In this document: in pieces, positions 31,941-38,735 of the stretch
Layout of the letters: each line of letters starts with the position of its first letter
Position numbering within the stretch: position 1 is the stretch's first letter
Origin: Saccharothrix sp. ALI-22-I
GTDB taxonomy: Bacteria > Actinomycetota > Actinomycetes > Mycobacteriales > Pseudonocardiaceae
DNA length: 64,000 nucleotides
Direction: 5' to 3'
NCBI RefSeq assembly: GCF_001984175.1
Contig: NZ_MTQP01000069.1
Span: 806,001-870,000, forward strand
The notes under the pieces: generated by a model
Seen by the model: the letters and a program-made list of their open reading frames with translations, nothing else
What the model was told of the DNA's origin: nothing
The model's database searches: none
Position numbers and translations under genes: made by a program

Positions 31941-33422
31941 TCAGTACGCCCCCTGCCCGCCGAACACGGCGCGGAAGGTCTTCCACAAGATCAACGCGTC
32001 GAGCGCGAGCGACCAGTCCTCCACGTACCGGAGGTCGAGCCGCACGGACTCCTCCCACGACAGGTCGCTGCGCCCGGAGACCTGCCACAACCCGGTCAGG
32101 CCGGGCTTGACCAGCAGCCGGCGGCGCATGTCCGGCCCGTACTTCGCGCTCTCCTCCGGCAGCGGCGGCCGTGGGCCGACCAGCGACATGGCGCCGGTGA
32201 GGACGTTGAACAGCTGCGGCAGCTCGTCGAGCGAGTAGCGCCGCAGGAACCGGCCGACGGCGGTGATGCGGGGGTCGCGGCGCATCTTGAACAGCACGCC
32301 CGCGCCCTCGTTCACCGACTGGAGCTTGGCGCGCAGCGCGTCGGCGTTGGTGACCATGGTGCGGAACTTCAGGATGGTGAACGGCACGCCGTCCTTGCCG
32401 ACCCGGCGCTGCTTGTAGAGCACGGGGCCCTTGGTGTCGACCATGATCGCCACCGCCACGGCCAGCAGCACCGGGCTCAGCAGCGCGACCAGCAGTGCCG
32501 AACCGACCTTGTCCACGGTCGCCTTGACCACGCGGCGGAAACCGGTGAACGCCGGCTCGGTGACGCGCAGCAGCGGCATGCCCAACACGCCGGTGACGTG
32601 CAGCCGAGGTCCGGCGAAGTCCATCAGGGCGGGCGCGACGACCATCTCGGTGCCGGTGCCCTCCAGGTCCCAGGCGAGCCGCTGGAGCCGGCGCGGCGTC
32701 CAGTAGGCGTCGGCGGTGACCGCGACGATCCGGTAGCCGCCGCGGCGGACCTGCTCGCCCAGCTCGCCGAACCGGCCGACGACCGGGACGCCTTCCAGCT
32801 CGACGCCGATCTCGGCGCGGCCGTCCACGGTGCACACGGCGTCCACGCGCCAGCCCAGGTGGGGCGCGCGGCGGGTGCGGCTGATCAGGTCGGTGACGGT
32901 CTCGACGTTGCCCGCCGCGAGCACCGGCAGCAGGCAGCGGCCCTCACCGCGGGCGCGGTGCAGCGGGCGGCGGAGCAGGTAGCGGACCGGGAAGGCGACC
33001 AGCGCGACGGCGGGTCCGACCACGAACACCCACAGGCGGGCGCCGGGCAGGTTGGCCGCCAGCGCGCCCAGACCCAGCGCGACGACGGAGCCGAACACGC
33101 CGCGGCCCAGGCGGCGGAACTCCTCGGCGCCCTGGCCCAGCACGGTCGGGTTCCACACCCGGTTGAGGACCAGCGATCCGATGACCACCGCGACGGTGAC
33201 CGCTTCCAGGGCGATCAGGGGCAGTGGGGTGAACGAGGCGACGCGGGACGACAGGACGACACCGGCGAGCAGGACGACCACGACGGTGCACAAGACGTCG
33301 GCGGCGATCACGCCGTAGCGGTAGGCGGGTTCCCAACTGTCGACCGTGGGGCTGGTCGTGCGGTTGGCTGCGCCGACTCCCGCGACCTGTCTGTGTCGCG
33401 TCGGCTGGACCTGGTTGCTCAT
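31941..33422 (-). CDS. polyprenyl-phosphate sugar-1-phosphate transferase (initiating enzyme)
   Basis: A 493-residue initiating transferase of the exopolysaccharide (WbaP/CpsE) type. Four to five N-terminal hydrophobic segments and a CoA-binding-like domain (CLLPVLAAGNVETVTDLI) are followed by a last TM (GSALLVALLSPVLLAVAVAIMVDTKGP) and the catalytic bacterial sugar transferase domain VLYKQRRVGKDGVPFTILKFRTM, then RRYSLDELPQLFNVLTGAMSLVGPRPPLP. It should transfer hexose-1-phosphate to undecaprenyl phosphate and so starts the repeat unit. ATG 33422 with a GGGGGGAG site is chosen over in-frame TTG 33536. A 540-base untranslated region lies upstream. Confidence 0.9.
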   Translation of the reverse strand: MSNQVQPTRHRQVAGVGAANRTTSPTVDSWEPAYRYGVIAADVLCTVVVVLLAGVVLSSRVASFTPLPLIALEAVTVAVVIGSLVLNRVWNPTVLGQGAEEFRRLGRGVFGSVVALGLGALAANLPGARLWVFVVGPAVALVAFPVRYLLRRPLHRARGEGRCLLPVLAAGNVETVTDLISRTRRAPHLGWRVDAVCTVDGRAEIGVELEGVPVVGRFGELGEQVRRGGYRIVAVTADAYWTPRRLQRLAWDLEGTGTEMVVAPALMDFAGPRLHVTGVLGMPLLRVTEPAFTGFRRVVKATVDKVGSALLVALLSPVLLAVAVAIMVDTKGPVLYKQRRVGKDGVPFTILKFRTMVTNADALRAKLQSVNEGAGVLFKMRRDPRITAVGRFLRRYSLDELPQLFNVLTGAMSLVGPRPPLPEESAKYGPDMRRRLLVKPGLTGLWQVSGRSDLSWEESVRLDLRYVEDWSLALDALILWKTFRAVFGGQGAY

Positions 33423-33963
33423 CGTGGTACTCCCCCCGGGTTGGGTCGGTTCGGACGTGCTCGTTCGCAGGGCATCCCCGACGGACCCGCGTGTGGTGTA
33501 CGGCAAATGTGCGGCGACGATTTTTTGCTTCGCCAACGGTCATTCGTCACGTCGAGGGCGCGCGTTACACGGACAGTGAAAGCCGGGCCGGTCGGACATT
33601 CCTCGGTACGCCTCTCACACACACCCAGGTGGGCCACCAGGTGACTTCGGGTCACCGCACCGGTTCAGGGAAAGGCTTGCCGCCGGTCGGGATGCGGCGA
33701 TCCACAGTGGCCGGCGCGAGGCCGCACAGGCACGCGGACACGTCCATCGAATCTGGGACGGTTTCCGTTACAGGGAGTTTTCGACAGAGGTCCGAACTGG
33801 GCCGGAATGAGCCCGAAAAGGGTCTAAAGACCCTAGGGCGACACCGCATCACGGCGGGCTTGCGGTCACCCATTCACAGCGCGGGAGCAGCTATTCGGAG
33901 CAACGGCCCGGCCACTTCAAGTGACCGGGCCGAACCAATTTCCACCGGCCCGGAGGATCAAGA
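33423..33963. other. 540-base intergenic region with several stable hairpins
   Basis: No convincing gene of standard size is seen; an open frame through 33491-33967 has no family resemblance. The region should hold the promoter and leader of the initiating transferase (minus strand) and, on the plus strand, three hairpins: 33640-33656 (GGTGAC, TTCGG, GTCACC), 33819-33834 (AGGGTC, TAAA, GACCCT) and 33904-33932 (CGGCCCGG ... CCGGGCCG). The last is terminator-like and could end a short plus-strand RNA. I recognise no known riboswitch. Confidence 0.5.
33904..33932 (+). terminator. terminator-like stem-loop
   Basis: CGGCCCGG (33904-33911) pairs with CCGGGCCG (33925-33932). Inside, CACTT and AAGTG continue the stem after one C/A mismatch, and AACCAATTT follows. 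No gene ends just upstream, so it may terminate a non-coding transcript of the intergenic region or act in the leader of the membrane-protein gene. Confidence 0.45.
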
Positions 33964-34017
33964 GTGACCGCCGCCACTTTTCCGACCACAATGGGCCGGT
34001 GGTCGTCGTGCTGGTGA
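33964..34017 (+). CDS. possible 17-residue leader peptide
   Basis: GTG 33964 follows the region's best ribosome binding site, GGAGG at 33951-33955, at a spacing of 8. It would encode VTAATFPTTMGRWSSCW before TGA 34015-34017. It overlaps, in another frame, the start of the membrane-protein gene at 33999. It may be a coupling or regulatory leader. Alternatively a one-base indel near 33995 separates a good start from the main frame. Confidence 0.3.
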   Translation: MTAATFPTTMGRWSSCW

Positions 34018-34526
34018 TCGGCGGACTGCTGGGCGCGTTCCACGGCGTGTGGGCGTGGCGGACCCGGCTGTACCCGCGCGGCCGGCGTGGGTGGGTGCTC
34101 GGTGTGGTGGACGCCACGTGGAGCCTGCCGAACACGGTGGCGGGCGCGGTGTTCCTGGCGTACGCGCTGGCGCGGGGCAATCGGGTGGATCCGGCGTTCA
34201 GCCGGCACCGGGGCACGCTCGGGCTGCGCGACGGCGTGATCAAGGGCTTCGCGACCACCATCGGACCGGTGCAGGCCGGGATCGCGATGGGCGTGGACGA
34301 CCACGAGGCCGTGCACGTGTTCCAGGCGCGGCTGTTCGGGCCGCTGTACCTGCCGCTGGTGGCGGCGAACTGGGTCGTGGCGACCGTGCTGCCGTACTGG
34401 CTGCTCTACCACGACCGGGCGGCGGCCCCGATCGACGGCGTGCCGGCCTACTTCCGCCGCGGCGTCTACCCGCACTGCTGGCACGAGGAGTGGGCCTACC
34501 GCCGCCAGGGCGCGCCGCCCTCATGA
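33999..34526 (+). CDS. small membrane protein with HEAVHVFQARLFGP motif, function unknown
   Basis: About 175 residues. A hydrophobic N-terminus (VVVVLVIGGLLGAFHGVWAW) precedes LGVVDATWSLPNTVAGAVFLAYALARG. The most distinct part is VDDHEAVHVFQARLFGPLYLPLVAANWVV, followed by a hydrophobic stretch and PAYFRRGVYPHCWHEEWAYR near the C-terminus. HEAVH recalls a zinc-peptidase HExxH-like arrangement but is not that motif (it reads HEAVH with Gln four residues on). GTG 33999 is a weak start choice; the better ribosome binding site serves a different frame (see 33964-34017). I do not recognise the family with certainty. Confidence 0.6.
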   Translation: MVVVLVIGGLLGAFHGVWAWRTRLYPRGRRGWVLGVVDATWSLPNTVAGAVFLAYALARGNRVDPAFSRHRGTLGLRDGVIKGFATTIGPVQAGIAMGVDDHEAVHVFQARLFGPLYLPLVAANWVVATVLPYWLLYHDRAAAPIDGVPAYFRRGVYPHCWHEEWAYRRQGAPPS

Positions 34527-34539
34527 GCCTTCGCGAGGG

Positions 34540-34761
34540 CTAGCGACCGGCCACCAGACGGGCCTTCTCGTCGCCCACGGCGACCACGTCGCCGTGGTGC
34601 AGCTGCGCGCCGCGCCGCGTCTCCAGCCGGCCGTTCACCGTCACCTCGTCGGATTCGACCAGCTCACGGGCGTGCGCGCCGTTGTCCGCCAGACCCGCCA
34701 GCTTGAGGAACTGGCCCAACCTGATCATGTCGTCGGAGATCTCGACCTCACGGATGCGCAT
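34540..34761 (-). CDS. S4-domain RNA-binding protein
   Basis: A 73-residue single-domain protein, close to the size of the YbcJ/Hsp15-type S4 proteins. The S4 alpha-L RNA-binding motif is IRLGQFLKLAGLADNGAHARELVESDEVTVNGRLETRRGAQLHHGD in pieces: RLGQFLKLAGL, then ARELV and VTVNG. ATG 34761 is preceded by GAGGG. The frame is open to 34824 but the longer form lacks a ribosome binding site. It converges with the membrane-protein gene across 13 bases. It probably binds rRNA or tRNA-like structure. Confidence 0.85.
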   Translation of the reverse strand: MRIREVEISDDMIRLGQFLKLAGLADNGAHARELVESDEVTVNGRLETRRGAQLHHGDVVAVGDEKARLVAGR

Positions 34762-34881
34762 CGCAACATCATCCCTCAGGGCCTCACATGCGTCCTCACG
34801 TGCAGCCGTTAACGAGGATTGCACGGACTCGAAACATGTTTGACATCAGCCGAACGTGGTTCGGTCTACGGTTCCCGGGAT

Positions 34882-35595
34882 GTGAGCACAGCGAGCTCAG
34901 ACCCGGAGTTTGCCGACGGTGGAGATCGCAGACGCCGACGGTCCATGCGTGGCGAGGTGGGTACGACCGGTGCCCGGTTCGGCTCGCCCTCACTGCGCCG
35001 CAGCATCGACGAGGAGCCGGCGGAGCCACCCAAGCCGCCCCGGCGGCGGCGGTCGTTACGCGGCGAGGTCGGGGCCACCGGCGCCCGGTTCGGCTCGTCC
35101 AGACTCCGCCGCAGCCTGGACGAACAGCCCGACGACGACCGGCAGGACGACCCGCTGGAGGAGACCGCGCCGTTCGACGGGCCCTACGACTACGTCGCGC
35201 CGCCGACCGTGCCGTCCGGCCGCGAGCCGGAACCCGAGCCGACCGTGGAGGAGTTCTCCGGCCCCCTGGTCCGCCCCTACGCGTGGACCGGCGGCCGCAC
35301 GTCCGCCAGCTACGACCTGCGGCTGGAGACGCTGGTCTCGCTGGAGCAGAACGGCATCGCGATCGCCATGCGCGACACCACCGCCGAGCAGCGGTCGATC
35401 GTGGAGATGTGCGCCAACCCCCGGTCCGTCGCCGAGGTCTCCGCACTCCTCTCGGTGCCACTAGGCGTGGCCCGGGTCCTGCTCAGCGACCTGATCACCA
35501 TGGGCATCGTCGCCGTCCACCACAACGCCGCCGCCCCCGGCGGCCCCGACCTGACCCTGCTGGAACGCGTCCTAGCCGGCCTCAAGAACCTGTAA
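34882..35595 (+). CDS. orphan DUF742 (CvnC-like) protein with duplicated N-terminal motif
   Basis: A 237-residue protein. The last about 110 residues are DUF742: LVRPYAWTGGRTSASYDLRLETLVSL, QRSIVEMCANPRSVAEVSALLSVPLGVARVLLSDLITMGIVAVH, a winged-helix-like fold seen in the conservon (cvn) systems. No sensor kinase, roadblock or GTPase gene of a conservon is next to it. The N-terminal half is charged and disordered and holds two copies of a 28-residue motif (RRRRS, RGEVG, TGARFGS, LRRS, DE) at about residues 15-45 and 53-81. GTG 34882 is the chosen start. It stands alone between an S4 gene and the DNA glycosylase gene. Confidence 0.85.
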   Translation: MSTASSDPEFADGGDRRRRRSMRGEVGTTGARFGSPSLRRSIDEEPAEPPKPPRRRRSLRGEVGATGARFGSSRLRRSLDEQPDDDRQDDPLEETAPFDGPYDYVAPPTVPSGREPEPEPTVEEFSGPLVRPYAWTGGRTSASYDLRLETLVSLEQNGIAIAMRDTTAEQRSIVEMCANPRSVAEVSALLSVPLGVARVLLSDLITMGIVAVHHNAAAPGGPDLTLLERVLAGLKNL

Positions 35596-35644
35596 CTGTG
35601 TTGGATTGCCGCTGCTCCGCAGACGGCGGCTCGGTCGCCTGGAA

Positions 35645-35715
35645 GTCGGTCGTTCGCGCCTCATTTTCCGACGATCGAAAGCGTGATCGCCGGAAAATGA
35701 GTCACGAACGATTGA
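35645..35715. repeat. large imperfect palindrome at convergent gene ends
   Basis: Arms of about 33 bases are separated by AAAGC. The arms share GTC, TCGTTCG, CTCATTTTCCG (35660-35670 with 35691-35701) and CGATC, with about six mismatches. It is much richer in A/T than its surroundings. The right arm runs into the last codons and stop of the Mug-type gene. It may be a bidirectional terminator or a REP/MITE-like element. Confidence 0.75.
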
Positions 35716-36229
35716 CGCGACCTCGCGCGGCCGACCTCAGCCGCCCGAACAGCTCGACCAGGTCGGGCAGCTGGTAGTGCGCGTTGAGCCCGCTGGGGTT
35801 GGGCAGCACCCACAGCCGCGAGGAGGCGATCAGTCCGTCCTGCGGGCCGATCCGGGCCGCCTTGCGCTCGAACGCGGTCCGGTACGCCGTCACGCCGACG
35901 ACCGCCACCACCTTGGGCCGGTAGAGCCGGGCCAGCTCGGTCAACCTGACCCCGCCGGCCCGCAGCTCCTCGCGGGACAGCTCGTCGGCCTTCGCGGTCG
36001 GTCTGGCCACCAGGTTCGTGATGCCCAGCCGGTACTCCAGCAGCTCCTCCTGCTCGGCGGGCGTCAGCAGGCGCGGCGTGAACCCGGACAGGTGCAGCGC
36101 GGGCCAGAACCGGTTGCCCGGCCGGGCGAAGTGCTGCCCCTTGGCCGCGGACAACAGGCCGGGGTTGATGCCGCAGAACAGCACGTCCAACCCCGGCCCC
36201 ACGATGTCCGGCAACACCGGCGACGTCAT
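35702..36229 (-). CDS. mug: Mug-type G/U mismatch-specific DNA glycosylase
   Basis: A 175-residue uracil-DNA-glycosylase superfamily enzyme from ATG 36229. Motif 1 is VLFCGINPGLLSAAKGQHFARPGNRFWPAL (GINPG at 20-24, where the Mug family has its catalytic Asn), and motif 2 is LPNPSGLNAHY near residue 145. It should excise uracil or ethenocytosine opposite guanine. It is coupled by a 4-base overlap to the 120-residue protein gene upstream. Its 3' end is part of the 35645-35715 palindrome. Confidence 0.88.
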   Translation of the reverse strand: MTSPVLPDIVGPGLDVLFCGINPGLLSAAKGQHFARPGNRFWPALHLSGFTPRLLTPAEQEELLEYRLGITNLVARPTAKADELSREELRAGGVRLTELARLYRPKVVAVVGVTAYRTAFERKAARIGPQDGLIASSRLWVLPNPSGLNAHYQLPDLVELFGRLRSAARGRVNRS

Positions 36230-36588
36230 CCGACGACCACCGGCGTGCCGTCGACGACCAGGCGCCAGTCGGTGCGGTGAAACGCGGCCGGGTCGATCTC
36301 GCCGCGCTCCTGCACCCACTCGATGATCAGCTGGCGGATCTCCAGCTGCCGGTTGTGCAGCACCGGCGCGGCGGCGATGTGCGGGAAGTTGCCGCCGCCG
36401 GACTGCCGGTAGTTGTTGAACGGCGAGGCCGGCGACAGCACCGGCAGCGCCTCGGTCAGGTTCGCCTTGAGCGTCTCGCCCTGCACCTGGTTGACGAAGT
36501 CCAGCGCGGCGGTGTCCTCGTAGCGGGCGAGCACACCCGCGGCGCCGCCCGCGAGCAGGGCGCGGCGGTGCAGAGGAGATCCGGTCAT
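36226..36588 (-). CDS. small protein with Tat-like N-terminus, function unknown
   Basis: A 120-residue protein. The N-terminus SPLHRRALLAGGAAGVLA resembles a short twin-arginine signal, and the rest (QVQGETLKANLTEALPVLSP, NNYRQSGGGNFPHIAAAPVLHNRQLEIRQLIIEWVQERGE) has no motif I recognise. It is the middle gene between the CopC-like gene (27 bases upstream) and the Mug gene (4-base overlap). Its function is unknown and its export uncertain. Confidence 0.6.
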   Translation of the reverse strand: MTGSPLHRRALLAGGAAGVLARYEDTAALDFVNQVQGETLKANLTEALPVLSPASPFNNYRQSGGGNFPHIAAAPVLHNRQLEIRQLIIEWVQERGEIDPAAFHRTDWRLVVDGTPVVVG

Positions 36589-36615
36589 GGCGGGACCGTA
36601 ACCGTTGACCGTTGA

Positions 36616-37254
36616 CTACTCGGCGGGCTTTCCGCGCCTGTTCAGGCCGACGCCGACCGCGATGCCGATCACGGCCAGCACCGCCGCGACCAGGATCCAC
36701 ACCCACAGCGGCACGCCACCGTCGTCGTCCGCGCTCCCCGCGACGGCCGGGACGGACGTCCCGGTGATCACGGCCGTGAGCGTCGTCGCGGAGGCGGTGC
36801 TCGATGCGGTGGTGGGGGCCGCGTCCGCGGACGTCACGGCCGGCGCGGTGGGCGTCGGCGTGGCGGCCGGTGGCTGCTGGGCCGCGGGCGGCGCGGTCAG
36901 CGTGAACGCGAACGTGCCGTCGACGAAGTCGCCGTCCAGCGCCTGGACCATCCAGGTCACGGTGTACTGGCCGGCCGGCGACCCGGTCTCCCGCATCGGG
37001 ATGGTCAACGTCGCCGCCTGGGCCGTGACCTCGCCCAACGGCCAGGCGGCGCCGTCGGGGCCCATGACCGTGACCGTGGCGCTCTCGGCGGGCACCGGTT
37101 CGGTGAACGTCAGCGTGAGCTGCGTGGGACGCTGCGGCGGCGTGCCGCCGTTCGCCGGGTCGCTCGACACCAACTCGGTGTGGGCCAGCGCCTGGGGCGC
37201 CGCCCCGAACAGGGCCAGGGTTGCCAGCAGTGCCGAGAGCGCCAGTCTGGTCAT
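36616..37254 (-). CDS. CopC-domain secreted/membrane-anchored protein
   Basis: A 212-residue protein with a signal peptide ending QALA before HTELVSSDPANGGTPPQRPTQLTLTFTEPV, the CopC fold. The mature N-terminal His is a Cu(II) ligand in CopC; the usual second ligands Asp and His are not obvious (VQALDGDFVDGTFAF gives Asp). A Thr/Ala/Pro-rich linker leads to a C-terminal TM (VPLWVWILVAAVLAVIGIAVGVGL) and a short basic tail. So it is an anchored CopC without a CopD domain. It lies 10 bases after the small membrane-anchored protein gene, in one operon with it. Confidence 0.87.
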   Translation of the reverse strand: MTRLALSALLATLALFGAAPQALAHTELVSSDPANGGTPPQRPTQLTLTFTEPVPAESATVTVMGPDGAAWPLGEVTAQAATLTIPMRETGSPAGQYTVTWMVQALDGDFVDGTFAFTLTAPPAAQQPPAATPTPTAPAVTSADAAPTTASSTASATTLTAVITGTSVPAVAGSADDDGGVPLWVWILVAAVLAVIGIAVGVGLNRRGKPAE

Positions 37255-37264
37255 ACCGGTAGTT

Positions 37265-37822
37265 CTACCGGGTCGGTGGTGTTCCCTGCTGGTTGGCCGG
37301 CGGCTGGCCGTTGCCCATCTGCGGCCCGCCGCGCTGCGCGTTGCCTTCCATGATCGTCTCGACGGTGGCTTCGCCGCCGTCTTCGGCCGCGGCGGCGATG
37401 ATGGTCACGGTGTCGCCCTTGGCGATGTCGTCCAGGGCGCCCTGTCCGCCGTTGACCTGCGTGTCGCCGTCGATCTTGTAGGTCTCGCTGAACCCGTCGC
37501 TGCTCTGCACCGTGATGGAGGCGTCGCCGACCTCGGTGACCTCGCCGTTCTGGAACTCGCCGTGCGTGGTCTCGCCGAACGGACTGCCCATGATCATCAT
37601 GCCGGGGCCGCCCCGCATGCCGTAGCCGCCGGGGCCTCCCATGCTGTTCTGGGCGGCCTCGGAGTTGCTCGCGGCGTAGATGACACCACCGCCGACGGCG
37701 GCGATGCCCACGGCGATGGCGACCGCGGCAAGGGTCTTGCGACCGTTCCAGCCGGATCCGGGAGCGGCGGCCTGCGGCGGCTCTTCACCCCAGGTCGGGT
37801 GCTGCTCGGTTTCGGTAGTCAT
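37265..37822 (-). CDS. membrane-anchored protein with DUF5666-like beta domain
   Basis: About 185 residues. A cytosolic Pro/Glu-rich N-terminus, one TM (TLAAVAIAVGIAAVGGGVIYAAS) and a Met/Gly-rich stretch (SMGGPGGYGMRGGPGMMIMGS) precede an OB-like domain GEFQNGEVTEVGDASITVQSSDGFSETYKI with TVTIIAAA, like the DUF5666 fold. The tail is Gln/Gly/Pro-rich. The Met-rich segment could bind copper, and a CopC-like gene follows. It is divergent from the response-regulator gene; the three 11-bp boxes between them may control both. Confidence 0.75.
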   Translation of the reverse strand: MTTETEQHPTWGEEPPQAAAPGSGWNGRKTLAAVAIAVGIAAVGGGVIYAASNSEAAQNSMGGPGGYGMRGGPGMMIMGSPFGETTHGEFQNGEVTEVGDASITVQSSDGFSETYKIDGDTQVNGGQGALDDIAKGDTVTIIAAAAEDGGEATVETIMEGNAQRGGPQMGNGQPPANQQGTPPTR

Positions 37823-37874
37823 GGCGACCACGGTCTCGGGGAAGTCTGTGTGTGGGCTGTGCGGCCCTTGGGCG

Positions 37875-37915
37875 GTGCCTGTGCGTGTGCCTGAGCGTGT
37901 GCCTGAGCGTGTGCC
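37875..37915. repeat. 12-bp tandem repeat, 3.4 copies
   Basis: GTGCCTGTGCGT at 37875-37886 is followed by GTGCCTGAGCGT twice and a partial GTGCC ending at 37915. It lies between the divergent promoters of the small membrane protein gene and the response regulator gene. It may be slippage only; its copy number could affect promoter spacing. Confidence 0.85.
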
Positions 37916-37934
37916 GCCACCGGTCGCGTCGGTT

Positions 37935-37962
37935 CACAGGTGGTACACAGGATCGGCACAGG
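37935..37962 (+). promoter_or_regulatory. three CACAGG boxes at 11-bp spacing
   Basis: CACAGG occurs at 37935, 37946 and 37957, exactly one helical turn apart, 33 bases before the response regulator start. OmpR-family regulators bind such direct repeats. The same arrangement precedes the glycosyltransferase operon at 40186-40213. Confidence 0.7.
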
Positions 37963-37994
37963 AGGTGCTCAAGGGCCCGACCGACGATGGGAGC

Positions 37995-38735
37995 ATGCAC
38001 CAAGTGTCTGCATCGGGGGCTTCCCCTGAACTCCGCCGCCCGGATGGCAGTCCGGTGCGGGTCCTCGTGGTCGACGACGAGTCCACGTTGGCCGAACTGA
38101 TGTCCATGGCGTTGCGGATGGAACGCTGGGAGGTCCGCACCGCGCTGGACGGCACGTCCGCCGTGCGGACCGCGCGCGAGTTCCGGCCGGACGTTGTGGT
38201 GCTGGACATCATGCTGCCCGATTTCGACGGGCTGGAGGTGCTGCGCCGGATGCGGGCGGACCTGCCCGGCCTGCCGGTGCTGTTCCTGACCGCGAAGGAC
38301 GCGGTGGAGGACCGGATCGCCGGGCTCACCGCGGGCGGCGACGACTACGTGACCAAGCCGTTCAGCCTGGAGGAGGTCGTGCTGCGGCTGCGCGGTCTGC
38401 TGCGCCGCACCGGCGTCACGGAGGCGACCGCGGGCACCGAACTCGTGGTGGGCGACCTGGTGCTGGACGAGGAGACGCGCGAAGTCCGCCGCGGCGGCAC
38501 CGCGATCGACCTCACCGCGACCGAGTTCGAGCTGCTGCGGTTCCTGATGCGCAACCCCAAGCGGGTGCTGTCCAAGGCGCAGATCCTGGACCGGGTGTGG
38601 AGCTACGACTTCGGCGGCCAGGCCAACATCGTCGAGCTCTACATCTCCTACTTGCGCAAGAAGATCGATGCCGGCCGCGCACCGATGATCCACACGATGC
38701 GAGGCGCCGGTTATGTCCTCAAGCCTTCGTCCTGA
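37995..38735 (+). CDS. OmpR-family response regulator
   Basis: A 246-residue two-domain regulator from ATG 37995. The receiver domain has the acidic pair in VRVLVVDDEST, phospho-acceptor D71 in VVVLDIMLPDFDGL, Thr in FLTAK and K121 in YVTKPFS. The winged-helix domain has IDLTATEFELLRFLMRNPKRVLSKAQILDRVW and the wing IHTMRGAGYVLKP. It overlaps the kinase gene by 23 bases, so both form a pair. It probably binds the CACAGG boxes ahead of its own gene and ahead of the glycosyltransferase genes. Confidence 0.93.
   Translation: MHQVSASGASPELRRPDGSPVRVLVVDDESTLAELMSMALRMERWEVRTALDGTSAVRTAREFRPDVVVLDIMLPDFDGLEVLRRMRADLPGLPVLFLTAKDAVEDRIAGLTAGGDDYVTKPFSLEEVVLRLRGLLRRTGVTEATAGTELVVGDLVLDEETREVRRGGTAIDLTATEFELLRFLMRNPKRVLSKAQILDRVWSYDFGGQANIVELYISYLRKKIDAGRAPMIHTMRGAGYVLKPSS

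Noticed and set aside
33491-33967. A 158-codon plus-strand frame in the long intergenic region
   Set aside because: No ribosome binding site, no family resemblance and several hairpins inside; I treat it as non-coding.
36601-36614. ACCGTTG repeated twice before the 120-residue gene
   Set aside because: Too short, and explained by a small slippage event; no regulatory pattern recurs elsewhere.
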